Below are positions 37,084 through 44,696 of a stretch of 64,000 nt of DNA, piece after piece. The notes under the pieces were generated by a model. The model saw only the letters and a list, made by a program, of their open reading frames with translations. It was not told the DNA's origin and did no database searches. This DNA is from Pseudomonas gessardii (GTDB lineage Bacteria; Pseudomonadota; Gammaproteobacteria; Pseudomonadales; Pseudomonadaceae), in contig NZ_MNPU01000005.1 in assembly GCF_001983165.1 (NCBI RefSeq), positions 154,713 to 218,712 on the forward strand, given 5' to 3'. Position numbers and translations under genes: made by a program. Position 1 is the stretch's first letter; each line of letters begins with the position of its first letter.

Positions 37084-38568
37084 ATGAGCGTAAGTAATCC
37101 AACCCTGATCACATTTGTGATCTACATCGCGGCAATGGTGCTGATCGGTCTCATGGCCTATCGCTCCACCAATAACCTTTCCGATTACATCCTCGGTGGC
37201 CGCAGCCTCGGCAGCGTCGTCACCGCACTCTCGGCTGGCGCCTCGGATATGAGCGGCTGGTTGTTGATGGGCCTGCCAGGTGCCATCTACATGTCGGGCC
37301 TGTCGGAAAGCTGGATCGCCATCGGCCTGGTCGTCGGTGCTTACTTGAACTGGCTGTTTGTGGCCGGTCGCCTGCGCGTGCAGACCGAACACAACGGCGA
37401 CGCCCTGACCCTGCCGGACTACTTCTCCAGCCGCTTTGAAGACAAGAGCGGCCTGCTGCGGATTATCTCGGCAGTGGTGATCCTGGTGTTCTTCACCATC
37501 TACTGCGCCTCCGGCATCGTGGCCGGCGCCCGTCTGTTTGAAAGCACCTTCGGCATGTCCTACGGGACTGCGCTGTGGGCCGGTGCCGCGGCGACGATTG
37601 CCTACACCTTCATTGGTGGTTTCCTGGCAGTAAGCTGGACAGATACCGTACAAGCCACGCTGATGATCTTCGCGTTGATCCTCACGCCGATCATCGTGCT
37701 GCTGGCCACCGGCGGTGTCGATACCACGTTCCTGGCCATCGAAGCGAACGATCCAACCAACTTCGACATGCTGAAAAACACCACCTTCATCGGCATCATC
37801 TCGCTGATGGGCTGGGGCCTGGGCTACTTCGGCCAGCCGCACATCCTGGCGCGTTTCATGGCGGCGGATTCGGTCAAGTCGATTGCCAAGGCACGTCGTA
37901 TCTCCATGACCTGGATGATCCTGTGCCTGGCCGGCACCGTGGCGGTCGGCTTCTTCGGTATTGCCTACTTCTCGGCACACCCTGAAGTCGCCGGTCCCGT
38001 GACCGAAAACCCTGAGCGTGTGTTCATCGAACTGGCCAAGCTGCTGTTCAACCCATGGATCGCTGGCGTGCTGCTGTCGGCCATCCTGGCTGCCGTGATG
38101 AGCACCCTGAGCTGCCAGTTGCTGGTGTGCTCCAGCGCCCTGACCGAAGACTTCTACAAGGCTTTCCTGCGCAAGGGCGCGTCCCAGCTTGAACTGGTAT
38201 GGGTCGGCCGGATCATGGTGCTGGTGGTGGCGTTGATCGCCATCGCCATGGCCGCCAACCCGGAAAACCGCGTACTGGGCCTGGTGAGCTACGCCTGGGC
38301 CGGCTTCGGCGCTGCGTTCGGTCCTGTGGTCCTGATCTCGGTACTGTGGAAAGGCATGACCCGCAACGGCGCACTGGCCGGGATCCTGGTCGGCGCGATC
38401 ACCGTGATCGTGTGGAAACACTTCGAGCTGCTGGGCCTGTACGAAATCATCCCAGGCTTCCTGTTCGCCAGCCTGGCGATCTACTTCGTGAGCAAGATGG
38501 GCGCCCCGACTGCCGGTATGGTTGAGCGCTTCACGGCTGCCGAGAAAGACTACAACCTCAACAAGTGA
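37084..38568 (+). CDS. putP: Sodium/proline symporter PutP
   Basis: 494 residues from ATG 37084; the upstream in-frame extension runs through the operator region. SSS family symporter with 13 helices; signature stretches are GGRSLGSVVTALSAGASDMS, GLSESWIAIGLVVGAYLNWL, GWGLGYFGQPHILARFMAAD and LSCQLLVCSSALTEDFYKAF. Imports proline driven by the sodium gradient, feeding PutA, from which it is transcribed divergently. Confidence 0.95.
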   Translation: MSVSNPTLITFVIYIAAMVLIGLMAYRSTNNLSDYILGGRSLGSVVTALSAGASDMSGWLLMGLPGAIYMSGLSESWIAIGLVVGAYLNWLFVAGRLRVQTEHNGDALTLPDYFSSRFEDKSGLLRIISAVVILVFFTIYCASGIVAGARLFESTFGMSYGTALWAGAAATIAYTFIGGFLAVSWTDTVQATLMIFALILTPIIVLLATGGVDTTFLAIEANDPTNFDMLKNTTFIGIISLMGWGLGYFGQPHILARFMAADSVKSIAKARRISMTWMILCLAGTVAVGFFGIAYFSAHPEVAGPVTENPERVFIELAKLLFNPWIAGVLLSAILAAVMSTLSCQLLVCSSALTEDFYKAFLRKGASQLELVWVGRIMVLVVALIAIAMAANPENRVLGLVSYAWAGFGAAFGPVVLISVLWKGMTRNGALAGILVGAITVIVWKHFELLGLYEIIPGFLFASLAIYFVSKMGAPTAGMVERFTAAEKDYNLNK

Positions 38569-38603
38569 GGCGTTCATGTTGGCCTTGATGGCCCGCTGAA
38601 CTG

Positions 38604-38641
38604 AAAAAAGGCCCGCATCCCTGGATGGCGGGCCTTTTTTT
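38604..38641 (+). terminator. Intrinsic terminator of putP
   Basis: AAAAAAGGCCCGC, loop ATCCCTGGAT, GCGGGCCTTTTTTTT beginning 36 bases past the putP stop. Eight bases of GC-rich stem plus a long T-run: a textbook terminator, with an A-run on the other strand so possibly bidirectional. Confidence 0.92.
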
Positions 38642-38756
38642 TCGGTGCGACGGTGGTGGTTGTCTTGTAGGGGTTTACTGAATTCCCTGCAGCGCACGCA
38701 GCTTGGCAAATGGCTGGTGCAGAATCCCAGGCCCTTCACTTGCAGAGAAACACCGG

Positions 38757-40793
38757 ATGTTCGCTCCTGCCAACCACCCTGCGTTTAACCTGACCGTCGA
38801 TGGCCAGCCCAGTGACCTCAAGGTCCTGGCGTTCAGGGGCGAGGAGGCTATCAGTCAGCCCTATTGTTTTGACCTTGAACTGGTCAGCGAACAGCCGGAC
38901 CTGGATCTGGAGAGCCTCCTGCATCGCCAGGCCTTCCTGGCATTCGATGCCCAGGGCCATGGTATCCATGGGCAGGTCCAGCGGGTGGCGCAAGGTGACT
39001 CGGGCCGGCGCCTGACCCGTTATCAACTGAGCCTGGTGCCGCAGCTGGCCTACCTGCAACACAGTGCCCACCAGCGCATCTTCCAGCACAAGACGGTGCC
39101 GCAGATCGTCAGCCTGGTGCTGGAAGGGCAGGGTATCCAGCGCGATGCCTTTGAATGGCGCCTGGGCGCGACCTATCCCGAACGTGAATACTGCGTGCAG
39201 TTCGATGAAACCGACCTGGCGTTTATCCAGCGGCTGTGCGCCGAACTGGGGATTCACTATCACTTCCAGCATTCGCCGGACGGGCACCGGCTGGTGTTCG
39301 GCGATGACCAGACGGTGTTTGCCCAGGCCGGGCAGCCGACGAGCTATGCGCCGGGCTCGGGGATGGTGGCGGCAGCGCCGGTGATCAAGCGTTTCACGCT
39401 GCGCCTGGAGGCACGGACCACCGGGGTCAACCTGCGCGACTATGATTTTTGCAAGCCGCGCCTGGTGCTGGAAAGCGCCGCCCTCGGTGAGCAACTGCCG
39501 GCGCTGGAGGCCCAGGGCTACCCTGGGCATTTCACCGACCGTGCCCATGGCAAGCACCTGGCGCAACGGGCGCTGGAGCGCCAGCGCAGCGACCAGCGCC
39601 AGGCCCAGGGCGAGAGCGATCAGCCGGCACTGGTCAGCGGGCAGTTCCTCACACTGGCCGACCATCCGCGCCAGGAGTGGAACGGCCTGTGGCTGGTGAC
39701 ACGGGTAATCCACCAGGGCCGACAGCCGCAAGTGCTGGAAGAGTCCGTTGGCGCGGTGGATGAGCAGGGCTACCGCAACGAGTTCTTCGCCACGCCCTGG
39801 GATGTACCGTTTCGCCCGCCACTGCCTGCGGCCAGGGCGCCGATCGGCGGTTATCAGAACGCTGTGGTCACCGGGCCAGTGGACAGTGAAATCCATTGCG
39901 ATGAGTTCGGCCGGGTCAAGGTGCAACTGGCCTGGGATCGTCACGGCCAATACAACGAACATGCCAGTTGCTGGCTGCGGGTTGCCAGTGCCTGGGCCCA
40001 TGAGCATTACGGCAGCGTGGTGATCCCGCGGGTGGGTATGGAAGTGCTGGTGGGCTTCGTCAACGGCGATGTGGACATGCCGCTGGTGCTCGGCTGCCTG
40101 GCCAATGGCGCGACGCCGGTGCCCCTCGACCTGCCGGCGGACAAGACCCGCAGCCTCTTCCGCAGCCAGAGCAGCCCCGGAGGTGGCGGCTATAACGAGC
40201 TGCGTATCGAAGACCGCAAGGGCGCCGAGGAGATCTACCTGCGTGCCCAGCGTGACTGGACCCAGCATGTGCTCCACGATTTGCGCCTGCAGGTGGATCA
40301 CCAGCGCCATGTGCAGGTGAGTGGCGAGTCGCACCACGAGTTGCACGGCCAAGAGCAGCGCATTACCCACGGCAACCGGCTGACGGAACTCAAGCAGGAC
40401 GATCATCTGCTGATCGCGGGCCAGCAGCAGGTGCAAGTGGCGCGCTATTCGTTACAGGCGGGCCAGCAGATCAGCCTTGGCGCGGGCCAGCAAATGGTGG
40501 TCGACGGTGGTGCCAGCCTGACGCTGCAAGCCGGTGGGCAGTGGATCACCTTGTCGGCCGGGGGGATTTTCAGCAGTACACCGATCCAGCAGGGTGGCGC
40601 GCCGTCGGCGGCCGTGGCGCCATCACCCTTGCGCCCGGGCGTTCAGGAAACGCTGCTGGCGGCGTTGGCAGCGCCATTGAGTGCCGCGCAGGTGTTCAGC
40701 CTCAAGCGCAGCGCGCCGTTCTGCGAGGAATGTGAGCGCTGCAAGCAGGGTGTCTGTGAGACCCCGCAACATCGAGTGGGAGGCGTGCGATGA
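38757..40793 (+). CDS. vgrG: Type VI secretion spike protein VgrG
   Basis: 678 residues from ATG 38757. N-terminal gp27/gp44-like domain (FNLTVDGQPSDLKVLAFRGE, YCVQFDETDLAFIQRLCAEL), gp5-like OB segment (GPVDSEIHCDEFGRVKVQLA, WDRHGQYNEHASCWLRVASA, PRVGMEVLVGFVNGDVDMPL), then a repeat-rich needle (VDGGASLTLQAGGQWITLS). The C-terminus beyond about residue 610 is a short tail containing CEECERCKQGVCETP, a Cys-rich motif often seen where a DUF4123 adaptor follows. Trimer tips the T6SS tube. No other T6SS structural gene is in the window. Confidence 0.93.
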   Translation: MFAPANHPAFNLTVDGQPSDLKVLAFRGEEAISQPYCFDLELVSEQPDLDLESLLHRQAFLAFDAQGHGIHGQVQRVAQGDSGRRLTRYQLSLVPQLAYLQHSAHQRIFQHKTVPQIVSLVLEGQGIQRDAFEWRLGATYPEREYCVQFDETDLAFIQRLCAELGIHYHFQHSPDGHRLVFGDDQTVFAQAGQPTSYAPGSGMVAAAPVIKRFTLRLEARTTGVNLRDYDFCKPRLVLESAALGEQLPALEAQGYPGHFTDRAHGKHLAQRALERQRSDQRQAQGESDQPALVSGQFLTLADHPRQEWNGLWLVTRVIHQGRQPQVLEESVGAVDEQGYRNEFFATPWDVPFRPPLPAARAPIGGYQNAVVTGPVDSEIHCDEFGRVKVQLAWDRHGQYNEHASCWLRVASAWAHEHYGSVVIPRVGMEVLVGFVNGDVDMPLVLGCLANGATPVPLDLPADKTRSLFRSQSSPGGGGYNELRIEDRKGAEEIYLRAQRDWTQHVLHDLRLQVDHQRHVQVSGESHHELHGQEQRITHGNRLTELKQDDHLLIAGQQQVQVARYSLQAGQQISLGAGQQMVVDGGASLTLQAGGQWITLSAGGIFSSTPIQQGGAPSAAVAPSPLRPGVQETLLAALAAPLSAAQVFSLKRSAPFCEECERCKQGVCETPQHRVGGVR

Positions 40794-41503
40794 TGACCCC
40801 GCGTGAGTGGCTGGCCCGGGAGCCGTTGCAGGCCGGCGAGCAGTTGTTCGTCATCCTGGCCAGCACCAGCGAGTGCCAGCCGGTGGCGGCCTGGCGCCAG
40901 GCGGATGGCGGGCCGCTGAGCCCGGTGTGGGCTGGCAGCGAGTACGCGGCCTGGGCTGAAGTCATGCCCTATGTGGCGCTGGTCAGCGACAGCAGTGGGT
41001 TTCTCGACTGGGTGGCTGAATGCGCCGCGACCGATTGGGGCTGGCTGGGCGTTTCCTCCAGCCCGCTGCCCACGGTGGTCGAGCATCTCGCCAGCCTGAC
41101 CAAGGTGCGTTTGCCCGAGGGGCAGGAGGTGTTTTTCCGCTTCTGGGAGGGTGGTTATCTACTGCCGATCCTGCACGCGCTGGGGCCTGGGGCGGGGGAG
41201 CTGCTTGCAGTATTTCGACGCTACTGGATCAACGGCCAGCTTCATGAAGTGCCGGCTACGGTCGTGGGGACGGCGAGGAAAAGCCCCTGGTGGGAGGTGC
41301 CCGCCACGTTACTCAAGCAGCTTGGCGAGCAGTCCAGCGTGACCCTGGTGGACAACCTGCTGCAATGGCTGGCCCAAGAGCACCCCGACCTGCACGACGC
41401 CTTCGCGCCAGCGACCTTGCAGCACAAGGTCGCGTATTTTGTGCGCCCGCCCTACGCCGGGCAGCAGGCCTTGGTGGCCTATCTGGCCGGCGAGCGGGGT
41501 TGA
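40790..41503 (+). CDS. DUF4123 (Tap/TEC) type VI effector adaptor
   Basis: 237 residues, ATG overlapping the VgrG stop. Contains LSPVWAGSEYAAWAEVMPYV and DSSGFLDWVAECAATDWGWL, the central block of the DUF4123 domain, which chaperones an effector onto its cognate VgrG. Normally the effector gene follows immediately; here the next gene (metY) is on the other strand and begins just 1 base later, so no effector is present at this site. Confidence 0.85.
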   Translation: MMTPREWLAREPLQAGEQLFVILASTSECQPVAAWRQADGGPLSPVWAGSEYAAWAEVMPYVALVSDSSGFLDWVAECAATDWGWLGVSSSPLPTVVEHLASLTKVRLPEGQEVFFRFWEGGYLLPILHALGPGAGELLAVFRRYWINGQLHEVPATVVGTARKSPWWEVPATLLKQLGEQSSVTLVDNLLQWLAQEHPDLHDAFAPATLQHKVAYFVRPPYAGQQALVAYLAGERG

Positions 41504-41504
41504 G

Positions 41505-42773
41505 TCAGGCGTTCAGTGACTGCTGCAAGTCATTGAGCAGGTCCTCGATCGCCTCGATGCCCACCGACAGGCGGATCATCTCTGGACGTACGCCGGCCTT
41601 GGCTTGCTCCTGCTCGTTCATCTGCCGGTGGGTGGTGGACGCCGGGTGGCAGGCCAGGGACTTGGCGTCGCCGATATTCACCAGGCGCTTGAAGATTTGC
41701 AGCGCATCGTAGAAGCGCACGCCAGCGGCATAGCCGCCCTTGAGGCCAAAGGACAGGATCGCCGAGGGTTTGCCCTGCATGTATTTTTGCGCCAGGTGAT
41801 GGTGCGGGTGATCCGGCAGGCCGGCGTAGCTGACCCATTCCACCTGTTCGTGGGCCTGCAGGAACTGCGCGACTTTCAGCGCGTTCTCGGTGTGGCGCTC
41901 CATGCGCAGGGCCAGGGTTTCCAGGCCTTGCAGCAGCAGGAAGGCGTTCATCGGGGCCAGGGCCGCGCCGGTGTTGCGCAGCGGCACGGTGCGGGCGCGG
42001 GCGATAAAGGCCGCCGGGCCGAATTTCTCGCTGTAGACCACGCCATGGTAGGCCGGCTCCGGCTGGTTGAGGCCGGGGAATTTCTGCGGGTAGTCGGTCC
42101 AGGGGAAGGTGCCGCTGTCGACAATCACCCCGCCCAGGGAGTTGCCGTGGCCGCCGACATACTTGGTCAGGGAGTGCACGACGATATCCGCGCCAAATTG
42201 GATCGGCTTGCACAGGATCGGGGTGGCGACGGTGTTGTCCACCATCAGCGGTACGCCGCGGGCATGGGCGACGTCGGCCAGGGCTTGCAGGTCGACGATG
42301 TTGCCGGCCGGGTTGCCGATGCTTTCGCAGTACACCAGCTTGGTGTTGTCGTCGATCAGCTCGGCGATGGCCTCGGCCGAGTCATTGCGGGCCAAGCGCA
42401 CGTCCACGCCGAAGCTGGGCAGCAGGTGGGCGAACAGGGTGTAGGTGCCGCCGTACAACTGCGGGGTGGAGACGATATTGTCGCCGGCGCGGGTCAGGGC
42501 CTGGATGGCATAGTGAATCGCCGCGCTGCCTGCCGACACGGCCAGGGCCGCGATCCCGCCCTCCAGGGCGGCCATGCGCTGCTCCAGCACGTCATTGGTG
42601 GGGTTCATGATCCGCGTGTAGATATTACCGGGTACGTCGAGGTTGAACAGGTCGGCGCCGTGCTGGGCGTTATCGAACTCGAAGGCGACGTTCTGGTAGA
42701 TCGGCACGGCAACGGCCTTGGTGGTCGGGTCCGACTTGAAACCGTGGTGCAATGCGATTGTGGCGTCTTTCAT
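41505..42773 (-). CDS. metY: O-acetylhomoserine sulfhydrylase MetY-type
   Basis: 422 residues. PLP-dependent Cys/Met metabolism enzyme: YTRIMNPTNDVLEQRMAALE, NTVATPILCKPIQFGADIVV and the PLP Lys204 in HSLTKYVGGHG; the C-terminal MIRLSVGIEAIEDLLNDL is typical. Joins O-acetylhomoserine (or succinyl) and sulfide to homocysteine. The presence of a MetZ elsewhere in pseudomonads makes the exact substrate a matter of inference; length and position match metY in PAO1. Confidence 0.9.
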   Translation of the reverse strand: MKDATIALHHGFKSDPTTKAVAVPIYQNVAFEFDNAQHGADLFNLDVPGNIYTRIMNPTNDVLEQRMAALEGGIAALAVSAGSAAIHYAIQALTRAGDNIVSTPQLYGGTYTLFAHLLPSFGVDVRLARNDSAEAIAELIDDNTKLVYCESIGNPAGNIVDLQALADVAHARGVPLMVDNTVATPILCKPIQFGADIVVHSLTKYVGGHGNSLGGVIVDSGTFPWTDYPQKFPGLNQPEPAYHGVVYSEKFGPAAFIARARTVPLRNTGAALAPMNAFLLLQGLETLALRMERHTENALKVAQFLQAHEQVEWVSYAGLPDHPHHHLAQKYMQGKPSAILSFGLKGGYAAGVRFYDALQIFKRLVNIGDAKSLACHPASTTHRQMNEQEQAKAGVRPEMIRLSVGIEAIEDLLNDLQQSLNA

Positions 42774-42818
42774 GAGGGTTACTGACCTCCCTGGATTACA
42801 TGGGCAGCCCCGGACAAG

Positions 42819-42904
42819 GTGGGAGCTGGCTTGCCTGCGATAGCATCACCGCAGCATATGGGTAATACCGCGTCGCCTGCCTCGCGGGCAAGCCCGCTCC
42901 TACA
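42819..42904. repeat. REP doublet
   Basis: Two inverted REP arms, GTGGGAGCTGGCTTGCCTGC (from 42819) and CTCGCGGGCAAGCCCGCTCC (near 42881), framing about 37 bases. It lies upstream of metY and rlmJ (divergent), an unusual position for a REP, since such repeats are more often 3' of genes. Confidence 0.85.
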
Positions 42905-43024
42905 TAACCCACTAGAACGTTTTCGGGGCTGTTCCTATGTTTGCGACATAAGCACCGCCCGGCATGCAGCCCTGCACCTTTGCTCGCGTAAAAGGTAAAC
43001 TTCGCCCCCTGCGCAGGAGCAACC

Positions 43025-43861
43025 ATGAATTATCGTCACGCCTTTCACGCCGGCAACCACGCCGATGTCTTCAAACACCTGACCTTGACCCGCCTCATCG
43101 CCCTGATGTCGCGCAAGGAGCAGCCGTTTGCCTATCTCGACACCCACGCCGGGATTGGTCTGTACGACCTGCAAGGCGACCAGGCCAACCGCACCGGTGA
43201 ATACCTGGAAGGCATCGCCCGCCTGTGGGGCGAGGCGGACCTGCCGGCGCTGACCGCCGACTACATGCGGGTGCTGCACGAGATGAACCCGGATGGCCAG
43301 TTGCGTTATTACCCAGGCTCGCCAGAGCTGGCGCGGCGCCTGACCCGGCCCCAGGACCGCGTGCTGCTCAACGAAAAACACCCCGAAGACGGTGTGTTGC
43401 TCAAGGACAATATGAAGGGCGACCGCCGCGTTAAGGTGCACCTGGGCGAAGGCTGGCACGTGCCACGGGCCTTGCTGCCGGTGCCGGAAAAGCGCGCGCT
43501 GATGCTGATCGACCCACCGTTCGAGCAACTCGACGAGATGCAGCGCTGCGCCGCCTCCCTCAAGGAAGCCGTGGGCCGCATGCGCCAGACAGTCGCTGCG
43601 ATCTGGTACCCGGTGAAGGACCAGCGCATGTTGCGCCGCTTCTACCAGGACCTGGCCGGCACCGGCGCGCCGAAGCTGCTGCGTGTGGAATTGCTGGTGC
43701 ATCCGCTGGACACCCCCAACACCCTGACCGGCTCGGGCTTGGCGATTGCCAACCCGCCGTGGGGGCTGGAGGAGGAGTTGCGTGAGCTGCTGCCGTGGTT
43801 GTCGAAGAAACTGGGGCAGACCCAGGGTGGGTGGCAGATGGATTGGCTTATAGCTGAATAA
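43025..43861 (+). CDS. rlmJ: 23S rRNA m6A2030 methyltransferase RlmJ
   Basis: 278 residues with ribosome site CAGGAG before ATG 43025. Start MNYRHAFHAGNHADVFKHLT, SAM-binding YLDTHAGIGLYDLQGDQANR and the catalytic DPPF motif (MLIDPPFEQLDEMQ) with its preceding helix. Modifies A2030 of 23S rRNA before ribosome assembly. Single gene flanked by REPs. Confidence 0.93.
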   Translation: MNYRHAFHAGNHADVFKHLTLTRLIALMSRKEQPFAYLDTHAGIGLYDLQGDQANRTGEYLEGIARLWGEADLPALTADYMRVLHEMNPDGQLRYYPGSPELARRLTRPQDRVLLNEKHPEDGVLLKDNMKGDRRVKVHLGEGWHVPRALLPVPEKRALMLIDPPFEQLDEMQRCAASLKEAVGRMRQTVAAIWYPVKDQRMLRRFYQDLAGTGAPKLLRVELLVHPLDTPNTLTGSGLAIANPPWGLEEELRELLPWLSKKLGQTQGGWQMDWLIAE

Positions 43862-43886
43862 TTGGATCTGGAGACAGGCACATAAC

Positions 43887-43981
43887 AAATGTGGGAGCGG
43901 GCTTGCTCGCGATAGCGGAGTGTCAGTTGATGTATTTCTGACTGATCCACCGCTATCGCGAGCAAGCCCGCTCCCACATTT
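43887..43981. repeat. REPIN with 32-bp perfect arms between rlmJ and msrA
   Basis: Bases 43887-43918 (AAATGTGGGAGCGGGCTTGC and onward) are the exact reverse complement of 43950-43981, with a 31-base spacer. The right arm abuts the msrA stop codon at 43982. Its position between convergent genes makes it a likely two-way transcription end. Confidence 0.92.
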
Positions 43982-44629
43982 TTAGATCGGGCAAGTCACG
44001 CCAGTACCGCCGATCCCGCAATAACCCTGGGGGTTCTTCGCCAGGTACTGCTGGTGATAGGCCTCGGCGAAGTACACCGTTGGCGCCTGGTCGATTTCGG
44101 TGGTGATCGCGCCCAGGCCAGCCTTGGTCAGTTCTTCCTGATAAGCCTGTGCACTGGCCTTCGCAGCCTCCAGTTGCTCAGGCGTGGTGGCATAGATCAC
44201 CGAGCGATACTGGCTGCCAATGTCATTGCCCTGGCGCATGCCCTGGGTCGGGTTATGCAGCTCCCAGAACATCTTCAGCAGGTCTTCGTACTTGAGCTTG
44301 GCCTGGTCATACACCACCAGCACCACTTCGCTATGGCCGGTCAGGCCCGAGCAGACTTCTTCATAGGTCGGGTTGGGCGTCAAGCCGCCGGCGTAGCCGA
44401 CCACGGTGCTGACCACGCCGTCACGCTGCCAGAATTTGCGTTCGGCGCCCCAGAAACAGCCCAGGCCAAAGATCGCAAACCCTACATCGTCAAGGAACGG
44501 GCCCAGCAGCGGGTTGCCGTTGACGAAGTGCGTCTCGGGCAGGTTCATCGGCGTTTCACGACCAGGCAAGGCTTGTTCGGCAGTAGGCAGCACGTTTTTA
44601 TTCACCAGAATTTCCGAGCGCAAGACCAT
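43982..44629 (-). CDS. msrA: Peptide methionine sulfoxide reductase MsrA
   Basis: 215 residues. Active-site [13 protein letters not shown] with Cys58, then [20 protein letters not shown] and [16 protein letters not shown]. The C-terminus ([20 protein letters not shown]) supplies the resolving Cys residues. Repairs methionine-S-sulfoxides using thioredoxin; trxC lies elsewhere in the window. Order msrA-dipA-aceF matches PAO1 as I recall. Confidence 0.95.
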   Translation of the reverse strand: MVLRSEILVNKNVLPTAEQALPGRETPMNLPETHFVNGNPLLGPFLDDVGFAIFGLGCFWGAERKFWQRDGVVSTVVGYAGGLTPNPTYEEVCSGLTGHSEVVLVVYDQAKLKYEDLLKMFWELHNPTQGMRQGNDIGSQYRSVIYATTPEQLEAAKASAQAYQEELTKAGLGAITTEIDQAPTVYFAEAYHQQYLAKNPQGYCGIGGTGVTCPI

Positions 44630-44696
44630 GATCAGTCCTCTCGTCAGGTTGAGTTAACAGTTCAGACCCACAGTGTGCCCGAGTGTTACAGCGCTG

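Noticed and set aside
42819..42904. Possible RpoN (-24/-12) promoter with TGGC and TTGC
   Set aside because: These bases belong to the REP arms and recur at every REP in the window.
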